A stretch of DNA of 64,000 nt from Streptomyces sp. 35G-GA-8 (GTDB lineage: Bacteria; Actinomycetota; Actinomycetes; Streptomycetales; Streptomycetaceae), in NCBI RefSeq assembly GCF_023534745.1, contig NZ_JAMHJQ010000002.1, forward strand, positions 1 through 64,000, given 5' to 3'. The notes beneath the pieces were generated by a model. The model ran no database searches, was not told the origin of the DNA, and was given only the letters and a program-made list of their open reading frames with translations. The translations under genes were made by a program, and so were the position numbers. Shown here one piece after another: positions 7,610 to 15,251 of this stretch (its first letter is position 1; the number at the start of each line of letters is the position of its first letter).

Positions 7610-8533
7610 TCAGTACTGCGCCTGCAAGTGCTGCCAGAATCCGTCCCGCAGCGACCGCCGCAGCATGGCATGGCCCCTCAGTGACCGCTGGAGCAGCTTC
7701 TCCGCCTCGATCAGCAGATCCTGGTCCACCGGGCCCGGCAGATACGGATGGCCCGGCAGCAGCTCGGACATGGCTTCCCTGCCGCGCTCCGCCAGCCATG
7801 TCGCGGCGATCTGCGCGCCGATGAACCGCACCTGGTCGCGGGAGGGCGGCGGCTCGCCCTCGTGCTCGTACGTGGTGACCGGGCGGCGGGTGACATACGG
7901 CTTGCAGAAGTCCAGGTCGAAGGTGCGCTGGCTGTCGACCTCCCACAGCAGCGGCTCGGCCTGGTTGCGCCCCTCGCCCGCCTCGATGCCCCAGAGGTGC
8001 ACGCGCGCGCCGTACCCCTGGGCCGCCTCGACGGCCGAGACCAGGTCCTCGTCACCGCCGACCAGCGCCGCGTCACTGATGGCGCGGTGCCGGGCGAGCG
8101 ATTCGAGATCCGTACGGATCAGGGAGTCGACGCCCTTCTGCTGGTTGTTGGCGTTGAGGTTGCCGAGCCTGACCTTGACGTCGGGCAGTTCGGCGATGGA
8201 CTGCTGCTCCGAGGTGTGGATCCGGCGCCTGGCGCCGTCGTACCAGTACACGCGGAGCAGTCTGCTGTCCGCGAAGATGATCCGCGCCTTGTCGATGAAG
8301 GCCTCGATGAGCCCCTCGGCGTCCAGATCGAAGGCGCGCCGGTCCTCGGTACCCGCCACAAGCAACCCGGCCGCAGCATAGACGTAACCGGCGTCGACGA
8401 AGATGGCATGTGTGGACGGAGTCTTGGCGACCTCGGCGAGCATGCGCTGGAGCAGTGCGTTGGTGCGCTCCAGACGGGCGCCGATGTCGGCGATCTCCGG
8501 GTTGATCTCCGGGTTGATCTCTGCCTCTCTCAT
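7610..8533 (-). CDS. NYN (PIN-like) domain protein, putative RNase
   Basis: About 307 residues. The N-terminal half carries NYN/PIN-like nuclease signatures: a leading strand with conserved Asp (IFVDAGYVYAA), the YWYDGA stretch, KGVDSLIRTDL and VGGDEDLVSAVE, which together supply the acidic residues of a metal-dependent nuclease site. The C-terminal part is helical and of unknown role. A coiled-coil-like segment precedes the domain. The ATG at 8533 is chosen over one six codons upstream because a GAGG lies at proper distance. The first residues contain a duplicated INPE from a 12-bp tandem repeat. It is divergent from the 50-residue gene at 8725. An RNA substrate is inferred from the family. 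Confidence 0.85.
   Translation of the reverse strand: MREAEINPEINPEIADIGARLERTNALLQRMLAEVAKTPSTHAIFVDAGYVYAAAGLLVAGTEDRRAFDLDAEGLIEAFIDKARIIFADSRLLRVYWYDGARRRIHTSEQQSIAELPDVKVRLGNLNANNQQKGVDSLIRTDLESLARHRAISDAALVGGDEDLVSAVEAAQGYGARVHLWGIEAGEGRNQAEPLLWEVDSQRTFDLDFCKPYVTRRPVTTYEHEGEPPPSRDQVRFIGAQIAATWLAERGREAMSELLPGHPYLPGPVDQDLLIEAEKLLQRSLRGHAMLRRSLRDGFWQHLQAQY
8492..8521. repeat. 12-bp tandem repeat inside the NYN-gene start region
   Basis: GATCTCCGGGTT occurs at 8492-8503 and 8504-8515, followed by a third partial copy. In protein it gives a tandem INPEINPE near the N-terminus. It preserves frame. Confidence 0.85.
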
Positions 8534-8724
8534 ACAGCCTCGCTCATCCACCGTTCATTCTCTGCGGACGCGGCTGTACCCCGCCAGTACTTAGCCACCC
8601 GAAAAATTTCCTTAGCGTAGGGAATGTTTGCAGAGGGCAAGGCGTTGCAGCCAGATGTAACTGCCGACGGCCCCGCCCGTCACCCATAGTTCTCCAGCAG
8701 GAGGATCAGACGAAGGGAGAAGCC

Positions 8725-8877
8725 TTGCGCTTCGAAATCATGCGACTCGACGATGTTGACGGCTCCGCTGTCGACAGCACCGTTGTTGACGCCGCCTCCG
8801 TCAATCGGATCGTGCAGCAGGCCGCCGCGATGGGCCAGCGCATCTATATCCGCCCGGCCGAATCCTCGGCCTCGTAA
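8725..8877 (+). CDS. 50-residue conserved-looking small protein, TTG start
   Basis: A short gene with a TTG start at 8725, AGGGAG at 8714-8719 and a TAA stop at 8875. The product starts MRFEIMRLDDVDG and ends in IYIRPAESSAS. It has no membrane segment. The pattern of a hydrophobic strand, an acidic turn, an amphipathic helix (VNRIVQQAAAMG) and a closing strand suggests a small folded domain rather than a chance frame. The strong ribosome binding site, codon bias and a following hairpin at 8929-8961 support it. I recall similar small proteins next to NYN-type genes in Streptomyces, but the function is unknown. Confidence 0.75.
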   Translation: MRFEIMRLDDVDGSAVDSTVVDAASVNRIVQQAAAMGQRIYIRPAESSAS

Positions 8878-8928
8878 CCCCTCTCCCTTCGCGACGCGCA
8901 CCACAGCGACCGGCCGCGAACCGACGAA

Positions 8929-8961
8929 GCGCCCCTGTACGGATCACTCGTACGGGGGCGC
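8929..8961. terminator. hairpin between convergent small gene and MarC gene
   Basis: A 13-bp stem (8929-8941 with 8949-8961, one mismatch) closes a 7-base loop. It can serve both the plus-strand 50-residue gene and the minus-strand MarC gene, whose stop is at 8970. Confidence 0.75.
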
Positions 8962-8969
8962 TGCCCATG

Positions 8970-9575
8970 TCAGGCGCCCTGGATCACCTGGGTGACGCCA
9001 TTGATGATCTGCTGAACGGCAATGGCCGAAAGCATCATCCCCGCCAGCCGGGTCACCAGCACCACTCCCCCGTCCTTGATAAGGCGGATGATCAGCAGCG
9101 AGTAACGCATCGTCAGCCAGAGCACGACATGCATCGCGACGATCGCCGCCCAGACCGAGACCTGCGCCGAGGCGCCGTCGGCGTGCTGTACGGCGAGGAT
9201 GACGGACACGATCGCGCCGGGTCCGGCGAGCAGCGGCATGCCCAGCGGTACGAGCGCCACATTGACGTCCTTCGTCTGCTGGGGCTCGTCGGTCTTGCCG
9301 GTCAGCAGATCCAGCGCGATGAGCAGCAGGAGCAGTCCGCCGGCGATCATCAACGCCGGTACGGAGACATGGAGATAGTCCAGGATCTGCTGGCCCAGCA
9401 GCCCGAAGACGGCGATCACACCGAAGGCGACGGCCACCGCCTGCCAGGCCATGGCGCGCTGGACCTTGGCGGGCCGGCCGGAGGTGAGGGCGAGGAAGAT
9501 CGGGGTGATCCCGGGAGGGTCCATGATCACGAAGAGCGTGAGGAAGAGGGAGCCGAAAACGGCGAAGTCGAACAC
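8970..9575 (-). CDS. MarC-family integral membrane protein
   Basis: A 201-residue polytopic inner-membrane protein with six predicted hydrophobic helices, matching the MarC/UPF0056 family. Recognisable features are the first-helix MDPPGITPIFLAL and the mid-protein MPLLAGPGAIVSVIL, both signatures of this family. Despite the historical name, the family has no proven transport substrate. The GTG at 9575 lacks a strong Shine-Dalgarno. It lies 164 bases downstream of the PHP phosphoesterase gene on the same strand; that gap carries short ACGGATACGGC-type repeats but no gene. Cotranscription with the PHP gene is possible. Confidence 0.88.
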   Translation of the reverse strand: MFDFAVFGSLFLTLFVIMDPPGITPIFLALTSGRPAKVQRAMAWQAVAVAFGVIAVFGLLGQQILDYLHVSVPALMIAGGLLLLLIALDLLTGKTDEPQQTKDVNVALVPLGMPLLAGPGAIVSVILAVQHADGASAQVSVWAAIVAMHVVLWLTMRYSLLIIRLIKDGGVVLVTRLAGMMLSAIAVQQIINGVTQVIQGA

Positions 9576-9739
9576 AGTGAGGGCCTAGCGATACGGAGGG
9601 ACGAGGGAACGGGACGGTCGCGCGCGGGCGCGACGAGGCGCGGGCGCGAACGCGCCGTCGCCATGAGGAAGCCATAGGGAGCGGAACGGAACGGATACGG
9701 CGGGGAACGGATACGGCGTCGGTACGGGTACGGCCGGGC

Positions 9740-10609
9740 TTACGCGCGTCCGCCCGCGCCCGGCACCGGGAAGGCGCCGGAGGCCCGCCGGGTGATCTCG
9801 CCGTAGATCTCCGGGTCGGTGGTACAGGCGCCGAGTTCGACGAACTTGCGGCTGCCGTGGTAGTCGCTGGATCCGGTGGTCAGCAGGCCCAGTTCGGCGG
9901 CCAGTGCGCGCAGCCGGGCCCGGGTCGGCGCGTCGTGATCCATGTGGTCGACCTCGATGCCGTCGAGACCGGCCGCGGAGAGCCGGGCGATGGCGGACTC
10001 GGGCACGACCCGGCCCCGCTTGACGGCCTGCGGATGCGCGAACACGGTGACCCCGCCGGCGGCCTTGACCAGGCGGATCGCCTCGAAGGGGTCGAGCTCG
10101 TGCTTCTCCGCGTACGCGCGTCCGCCGTCCGCGAGCCACTCCTGGGTGAAGGCGTCGGAGACGGTCTCGACGACGCCGAGTTCGACGAGGGCGGTGGCGA
10201 TGTGCGGGCGGCCGAGGGAGGCGTCGCCCGCGATGCGCGCCACCTGCTCCCAGGTGATCGGGACGCCCAGCTCCTGGAGCTTGCGGACCATCGTCCGCGC
10301 GCGCGGCACGCGGTCGTCCCGTACCAGCTCTCGCTCGCGCAGCAGGTCCGGTTCGTCCGGGTCGAAGAGATACGCCAGCAGGTGCAGGCTGATGCCGTCG
10401 AACCGGCAGGAGAGCTCGGCGCCGGTGACGAGGGTGAGGTCGCGGTCGAGGTCCGGGAGCGCGGCGATCGCCTCGGCGTGCCCGCGGGTGGTGTCGTGAT
10501 CGGTCAGCGCGATGATGTCGAGCCCGCCGGCGGCGGCGTTGCGCACCAGCTCGGCCGGGGTGTCCGTACCGTCCGAGGCCGTGGAGTGGGTGTGCAGATC
10601 GATGCGCAC
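9740..10609 (-). CDS. PHP-domain metal-dependent phosphoesterase
   Basis: A 289-residue PHP-family enzyme. Motif I is MRIDLHTHSTASDGTD with the metal-binding HxH at residues 6 and 8; further ligands are visible in LTDHDT, the Glu of TGAELSC, VFAHPQAV and the C-terminal GSSDYHG. The layout resembles YciV/RnmA-type enzymes that cleave phosphate from nucleoside 3',5'-bisphosphates or trim RNA 5' ends, rather than DNA polymerase PHP domains. The start is a GTG at 10609 with GGAGTGA upstream. It sits between the DUF6758 gene and MarC on the same strand, probably as an operon. The exact substrate is an inference from the family. Confidence 0.88.
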   Translation of the reverse strand: MRIDLHTHSTASDGTDTPAELVRNAAAGGLDIIALTDHDTTRGHAEAIAALPDLDRDLTLVTGAELSCRFDGISLHLLAYLFDPDEPDLLRERELVRDDRVPRARTMVRKLQELGVPITWEQVARIAGDASLGRPHIATALVELGVVETVSDAFTQEWLADGGRAYAEKHELDPFEAIRLVKAAGGVTVFAHPQAVKRGRVVPESAIARLSAAGLDGIEVDHMDHDAPTRARLRALAAELGLLTTGSSDYHGSRKFVELGACTTDPEIYGEITRRASGAFPVPGAGGRA

Positions 10610-10680
10610 GACGCGTCACTCCGGAGGTTCGGGGCGGACAGGGGGACGCCCAAGGATAACGGCACCCCCGGGAGGGCCCG

Positions 10681-11319
10681 TCAGGAGAGCAGCCGGGGCG
10701 ACAGGGCTCCGCAGGGCAGCAGCTCCATCTCCGCGCCCACGTCCCGCAGATCGGTCAGCACCACCTCGTCGTAGAGCAACAGCCCCGACTGCTCGGGCCA
10801 GACGATGGCCCACAGCCACAGCCCGAGCGCCTCGCCCGCGAAGACCGCGCGGTCCTCCGGGGCGTCGGCGACATGCCAGAGCGGAGTGGGCCTCCCGGCC
10901 GCGAGCAGCTTCGTCGGTGGTGGCTTGTCGACGCATATGGCCGGGCCCGGGTCCGGGCCGTCGATCCCCGCGTAGCGCGCGCCGAGCCCCACGCCCAGCT
11001 CCTCGGCGACGAGCAGCAGCTCCCCCATGCCGCCGAGCGGCCCGGGTCCTGAGCAGGCGACGGCGGTGGCGCGTCCGCCGCTGCGGTCGTCGCCCGCGTA
11101 CGCCACGCCGGTGAAGAGCCAGCCGACGGGCAGCGGCCAGGGCATCCACACCGGCACCCGGGCGCGGTGCACCACGACGCCGAGGGCCTCGACGCTGGGC
11201 GGTATCACGGGCTGCAGCGGGTGCACCGTGCCATGTACATCGCACTGCCAGGAGTCGGCGAAGAGGCCGGGCGCCCTGACTCGGCCACCGCACTTCGGGC
11301 AACTGGGTTCGCCCCTCAT
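10681..11319 (-). CDS. DUF6758-type protein with N-terminal zinc ribbon
   Basis: A 212-residue protein beginning with a probable zinc site: CPKCGG at residues 7-12 and C26-D-V-H29 about fifteen residues later. The rest is a soluble, Leu/Gly-rich domain without catalytic signatures that I can name; I associate it with the Streptomyces DUF6758 family. The ATG at 11319 has a purine-rich stretch upstream. It is 71 bases before the PHP gene and probably cotranscribed with it. Function unknown. An AT-rich inverted repeat (TTAG-N5-CTAA at 11416-11428), unusual for this DNA, lies about 100 bases upstream. Confidence 0.75.
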   Translation of the reverse strand: MRGEPSCPKCGGRVRAPGLFADSWQCDVHGTVHPLQPVIPPSVEALGVVVHRARVPVWMPWPLPVGWLFTGVAYAGDDRSGGRATAVACSGPGPLGGMGELLLVAEELGVGLGARYAGIDGPDPGPAICVDKPPPTKLLAAGRPTPLWHVADAPEDRAVFAGEALGLWLWAIVWPEQSGLLLYDEVVLTDLRDVGAEMELLPCGALSPRLLS

Positions 11320-11463
11320 AGCGCCCCACGCTCCTCCCCGGCCGACGCCGCGTCAAGGACGATCACCCTTCCGGTCGGAGTCCGGACGCCGAGAAATACA
11401 TGCAACCAGCATTAATTAGCTTGACTAACTTATTGTGGGCGGACCTCGGCGGGACCAGCCCGC

Positions 11464-12060
11464 TCAGTCCAGGGGCACGGAGGCGCGCAGCGGGTCGCGC
11501 AGATCCGTGCCCCGCGCGAGCCAGCGCTCCTCAAGCTCCCGCGCGCCTCTGACCCGCTTCCACGCCGCCTCATTGGGCGTCATCGGCAACAGCGGCAGAA
11601 ACCGCACCGGCTCCAGCGGCGCGTCCAGCTCCAGATCCGCCACCAGCCCACCGGGCTCACCGACCAGTACGGAGCTGAAGGGCGCCCCCGGCCACAGCGG
11701 CTCACCGAGGTCGAGCGAGCTGCCCGGCGCCACGATCACGCCCTCGACCTGCGGGGAAGCGGCCAGCACCGCCAGCGGGCGGAGCACCTGATCGGTGTCG
11801 GCGAGCCCGGCGCGCAGCGACAGCACCAGCTCGGCCCGAGGCCCCTTCGCCGGGTCGGCGAGCAGCGCCGACGGGTCCGCCATCGGCTGCGCCGACATCC
11901 CGAGCGTGGCGTACCGCACCACATCGGAGCCGCCCTGGGAGTCCAGGAAGCGCAGCACCTCGAAGCGGTCCGTCCCGAGGAACGTCACCGCGGCGCGCGC
12001 GTCCGGCTCACCCAGCGCCGTACGGAGCCGGGCCTCGACCTGATCAAGAATTTCTCCCAT
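11464..12060 (-). CDS. suppressor-of-fused (SUFU)-like domain protein
   Basis: A 198-residue soluble protein starting MGEILDQVEARLRTALGEPD. The order of a helical start, FEVLRFLD, repeated beta-rich segments and the late LPLLPMTPNEAAWKR stretch match bacterial SUFU-domain proteins, which often act as immunity or partner proteins of unknown target. The frame is open far upstream, but this ATG is where similarity to the family begins. No Shine-Dalgarno is visible; a TATGCT hexamer lies 9-14 bases before the ATG, so a leaderless mRNA is plausible. It is divergent from corA across a 452-base gap and 144 bases upstream of the DUF6758 gene. Confidence 0.72.
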   Translation of the reverse strand: MGEILDQVEARLRTALGEPDARAAVTFLGTDRFEVLRFLDSQGGSDVVRYATLGMSAQPMADPSALLADPAKGPRAELVLSLRAGLADTDQVLRPLAVLAASPQVEGVIVAPGSSLDLGEPLWPGAPFSSVLVGEPGGLVADLELDAPLEPVRFLPLLPMTPNEAAWKRVRGARELEERWLARGTDLRDPLRASVPLD

Positions 12061-12512
12061 CCGGCGAGCATAGGTCGCGTAAGGATTGGGCAAGGAACGG
12101 AGTTGGCCCCCAGTCTGCTGATAGTCTTGGCCGCTGGTCGGGACAGCACACGCGGAAGCGTTGGTCTCTTGTCCCGACGACACGTCATCCCCCACGGGGG
12201 ACCGACCGGAGGAGGTGGGGCTGCGGTGGATCGAAGTCACCCGGCCAGTACCAGCCGCTCTTCCGTACGGACCTCTCGTCCGGTGATCTGACGCCCCGTC
12301 CCCCGGGCCCACGGCATCTCGCACGACGGAAGAGCACGTCTCTCAGTACCTGAGCAGTACCTGAGTTCTCTGCCTGTCCGTAGCGAACCTGTCTGTAGCG
12401 AACGCCGTCACCGCGACCCCGCGGTGCCGCCCGCTTTGCGGACGTATGCATCACGTCCCCATTCCGGGCTGTGCCACGCCTCGCCGACGGCCTCTCCGTG
12501 AAGGAGCCCGCC
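12061..12512. promoter_or_regulatory. divergent SUFU-like / corA intergenic region with tandem repeats
   Basis: This gap of 452 bases contains no full-length gene. Toward corA it carries two different tandem duplications: CAGTACCTGAG twice (12344-12365) and a 15-bp unit CCTGTCCGTAGCGAA twice with one difference (12373-12402). A short frame with a good ribosome binding site lies at 12226-12291. A possible leaderless promoter for the SUFU-like gene overlaps its start at about 12066-12090. The long leader before a magnesium transporter raises the possibility of RNA-level control, but I see no known magnesium riboswitch. Confidence 0.5.
12226..12291 (+). CDS. possible 21-residue leader peptide upstream of corA
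   Basis: A GTG at 12226 preceded by GGAGGAGG (12208-12215, ten bases away) opens a frame of 21 codons ending in TGA at 12289. The product is rich in Ser and Arg (starts MDRSHPASTSR) and has no domain. The ribosome binding site is stronger than that of many real genes here, which is the main reason to list it. It could be a regulatory upstream frame for corA, or chance. Confidence 0.25.
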   Translation: MDRSHPASTSRSSVRTSRPVI

Positions 12513-13637
12513 ATGTCGATGATCCGTGACCTGCGCGCAGCCGTCCGTCCGGCCCTGCGCAAGCCCAAGCCCGCGTACAGCAAGTACGACACGTACGACG
12601 CCACCCGTGACCCCTCCGCGTCGAGCGCGGTGGTCGACTGCGCGGTCTACCGCGACGGCCGGCGGGTCACCGAGAACCCCTGTGTCACCCCGCACGAGGC
12701 GATGCTGCGGGTGCGCGAGGGCGGCGGCTTCGCCTGGATCGGCCTGCACGAGCCGACCGAGGAGGAATTCGCCGGTATCGCGGCCGAGTTCGGGCTGCAC
12801 CCGCTGGCGGTGGAGGACGCGGTGCACGCGCACCAGCGGCCCAAGCTGGAGCGGTACGACGACACCCTGTTCACCGTCTTCAAGACCATCCACTACGTCG
12901 AGCACGCCGAGCTGACCGCGACCAGCGAGGTGGTCGACACCGGCGAGGTCATGTGCTTCACCGGCCGGGACTTCGTGATCACCGTCCGGCACGGCGGCCA
13001 GGGCTCGCTGCGCGCGCTGCGCCACCGGCTGGAGAGCGACGCCGAACTCCTCACCAAGGGCCCCTCGGCCGTGCTGCACTCCATCGCCGACCATGTCGTC
13101 GACGGCTATGTCGCGGTCGCGGCGGCGGTCCAGGACGACATCGACGAGGTCGAGATCGATGTGTTCTCGGCGCCCGCGAAGGGCAGCCCGCGCGGCTCGG
13201 ACGCCGGGCGGATCTACCAGCTCAAGCGCGAGGTGCTGGAGTTCAAGCGGGCCGTGTCCCCGCTGCTGCGGCCGATGGAGCTGCTGAGCGAGCGGCCGAT
13301 GCGGCTGGTCGACCCGGACATCCAGAAGTACTTCCGCGATGTCGCCGACCATCTGGCCCGGGTGCATGAGCAGGTCATCGGCTTCGACGAGCTGCTGAAC
13401 TCGATCCTCCAGGCGAATCTGGCGCAGGCGACGGTCGCGCAGAACGAGGACATGCGCAAGATCACGTCCTGGGCGGCGATCATCGCCGTACCGACGGCCG
13501 TGTGCGGTGTCTACGGCATGAACTTCGATCACATGCCGGAGCTGGGGTGGAAGTACGGCTATCCCATGGTGCTCGCCGCGATCGCCACCATCTGTGTGAC
13601 GATCCACCGCACCCTCAAGCGGAACGGCTGGCTCTAG
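12513..13637 (+). CDS. corA: CorA-family magnesium/cobalt transporter
   Basis: A 374-residue member of the CorA metal-ion channel family. The large cytoplasmic N-terminal domain is followed by two C-terminal transmembrane helices, with the selectivity motif YGMNFDHMPEL between them (GMN at about 335-337) and a short basic C-terminus. A long acidic and coiled helix precedes the first membrane helix, as in the CorA stalk. The ATG at 12513 follows AAGGAG at 12501-12506. It should form a pentamer in the cytoplasmic membrane. The magnesium theme recurs in the MgtE-N/CBS gene 1.6 kb away. Confidence 0.93.
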   Translation: MSMIRDLRAAVRPALRKPKPAYSKYDTYDATRDPSASSAVVDCAVYRDGRRVTENPCVTPHEAMLRVREGGGFAWIGLHEPTEEEFAGIAAEFGLHPLAVEDAVHAHQRPKLERYDDTLFTVFKTIHYVEHAELTATSEVVDTGEVMCFTGRDFVITVRHGGQGSLRALRHRLESDAELLTKGPSAVLHSIADHVVDGYVAVAAAVQDDIDEVEIDVFSAPAKGSPRGSDAGRIYQLKREVLEFKRAVSPLLRPMELLSERPMRLVDPDIQKYFRDVADHLARVHEQVIGFDELLNSILQANLAQATVAQNEDMRKITSWAAIIAVPTAVCGVYGMNFDHMPELGWKYGYPMVLAAIATICVTIHRTLKRNGWL

Positions 13638-13693
13638 AGACTGCCCGGAGAGACCGTCAGGCCGCTCTCCCGGCGGCTGGATAGGCTGCGGGC

Positions 13694-14266
13694 ATGACAG
13701 ATCCAGACCTCGGGCACGACCTCGGGCCCGACCTCGGCCAGGTCCTCGTCGAAGAGGCCACCAAGAAGTCGGGCCTCATCTGGGTGCGCGGCTCGGGCCC
13801 CGACCGCGCGCTGTGGCACGTATGGCACGAGGGCGCGGCGCTGCTGGTCGGGGACGGCCCCGGGGAGCAGCCGCTGCCGGGGCTCGTGGACGGCTCCGCC
13901 GCCGAGGTGACCGTACGCAGCAAGGACAAGGGCGGCCGGCTCGTCGTCTGGACGGCGGCCGTCGCGGAGCTGGCGCCGCACTCGGAGGGCTGGGAGGCGG
14001 CCGTCGCCGAGCTCAAGGGCAAGCGGCTGAACGCGCCCGACGCCGAGGTGATGACGGAGCGCTGGGCGCGCGAGTGCCGGGTGCTGCGGCTGACGCCTCG
14101 GGCCGCGACCACCGACCTGCCGGACTCCTCGCTGGCGGCGGCGCCGCTGCCGACCTCGGCGACGACCCGTCAGCCCCTGCCCGCCCCGCTCGGCCGGCTG
14201 CTGCTCAAGCGCGACAAGGGCCATGGGAAAGGCCGTGCGAAAGGCCGTGGGAAAAGCAAGGACTAG
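13694..14266 (+). CDS. conserved hypothetical protein with basic C-terminal tail
   Basis: A 190-residue soluble protein. Residues about 20-130 alternate short strands and helices (SGLIWVRG, ALWHVWHEGAALLV, VTVRSKDKGGRLVVW), reminiscent of a split-barrel flavin-binding fold, but I cannot confirm a family. The last 25 residues are Lys/Gly/Arg-rich (GKGRAKGRGKSKD) and could bind nucleic acid or phospholipid heads. It follows corA by 56 bases. Its TAG stop shares the tetranucleotide CTAG with the stop of the convergent lipoprotein gene, so the two genes overlap tail to tail by three bases. Confidence 0.7.
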   Translation: MTDPDLGHDLGPDLGQVLVEEATKKSGLIWVRGSGPDRALWHVWHEGAALLVGDGPGEQPLPGLVDGSAAEVTVRSKDKGGRLVVWTAAVAELAPHSEGWEAAVAELKGKRLNAPDAEVMTERWARECRVLRLTPRAATTDLPDSSLAAAPLPTSATTRQPLPAPLGRLLLKRDKGHGKGRAKGRGKSKD

Positions 14267-15045
14267 TCGCTGGTGGCCGGGAGCCGACTGCCGTAGTCGA
14301 GGGTCTCGCCCTTGGCCGGCGGCGCCAGTTCGAAGTCGCGGCCCCAGTCGCCGAGCGAGAGCGTCCCCGCGCCGCCCGCACGCACCAGTTGCAGCGGGTA
14401 CGGAGTGCCCTCCAGCGAGACGTCCAGCGTCCCGCCGTCGCCCTCACTGCCATTGATCTTGATGGTCTTCACACCGCCGATGCGGTCGCGGGCGCCCTTG
14501 TTCAGCTTGCCGTGCAGCGTCAGTATCCCGGCGAGCAGCACCTTCATGTCGGTGAAGCCGCTCAGCTGCTTGTACGAGGGGTCGTCCTCCGGGACCTTCA
14601 CATACTTGTCCTGGAGTTTGTCGGCGGCCTCGGCGTCCGAACCGCTCGGCTTGGTGGTCTCCTTGCCGTCCTCGCCGTCCTCGTCGCCCGTGTGACTCCA
14701 GAAACCGGCGTCGGCCTTCAGGAAGAGGGCGTCCTCGATGCGCAGCAACTGGAAGGTGCTGTTCTTCGAGGTGACGGTGCCGGTCCCGCCGTTCGTCTTG
14801 AGCCGCATATTGAGCTTGAAGGTCTCCCCCTGGGTGACCAGCGTGCCGGAGAGCCTGACCGCGCCGGCGGCGTTCGCCGACGTCCGCGCCTTTCTCTCGA
14901 TCTCGGTGGCGGAGAGCTTGCCGACCCCGTTCGTGCCCTCGTCCGGGTCTTCACCGCATGCCGTGAGAACCGCGGCCAGCCCCACGCAGAACGCGACGGG
15001 GAGAGCGATCCGGCGGGCACGGCCGGACGACAGGAGAACGGTCAC
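14263..15045 (-). CDS. secreted lipoprotein, LppX/LprG-like
   Basis: A 260-residue exported lipoprotein. An Arg-containing n-region and a hydrophobic stretch end in the lipobox LTAC, so Cys30 would be lipidated. The mature part is a beta-rich domain with an acidic low-complexity loop (residues about 120-140) and resembles the LppX/LprAFG fold, which in mycobacteria binds lipids; that role here is an inference. A GTG at 15063 is also in frame, but GAGAGG lies nine bases before the GTG at 15045, so the shorter form is preferred. It is convergent with the hypothetical gene, overlapping by three bases, and divergent from the MgtE-N/CBS gene. Confidence 0.8.
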   Translation of the reverse strand: MTVLLSSGRARRIALPVAFCVGLAAVLTACGEDPDEGTNGVGKLSATEIERKARTSANAAGAVRLSGTLVTQGETFKLNMRLKTNGGTGTVTSKNSTFQLLRIEDALFLKADAGFWSHTGDEDGEDGKETTKPSGSDAEAADKLQDKYVKVPEDDPSYKQLSGFTDMKVLLAGILTLHGKLNKGARDRIGGVKTIKINGSEGDGGTLDVSLEGTPYPLQLVRAGGAGTLSLGDWGRDFELAPPAKGETLDYGSRLPATSD

Positions 15046-15251
15046 AGACGCACTGCCTCTCACACACGGCTGGGGGGTGACAGACCGCAGCGTACCCGGG
15101 CCGGAGGCACGCCTCGACAGGGAGCCGCACCGTCGTCGGGGGAACGCCGTACGGACGGATCCGTCAGGGCATACCGCAGCGGTACGGGCTAGCCTGAACC
15201 CGTTATCCCGCCGGATAGAAGGACAACCGAGGGCGAAGGAGGCGCTGGGAA

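Noticed and set aside
12061-12512. Known magnesium riboswitch before corA
   Set aside because: No ykoK/M-box-like conserved stretches could be recognised by eye; only simple repeats are visible.
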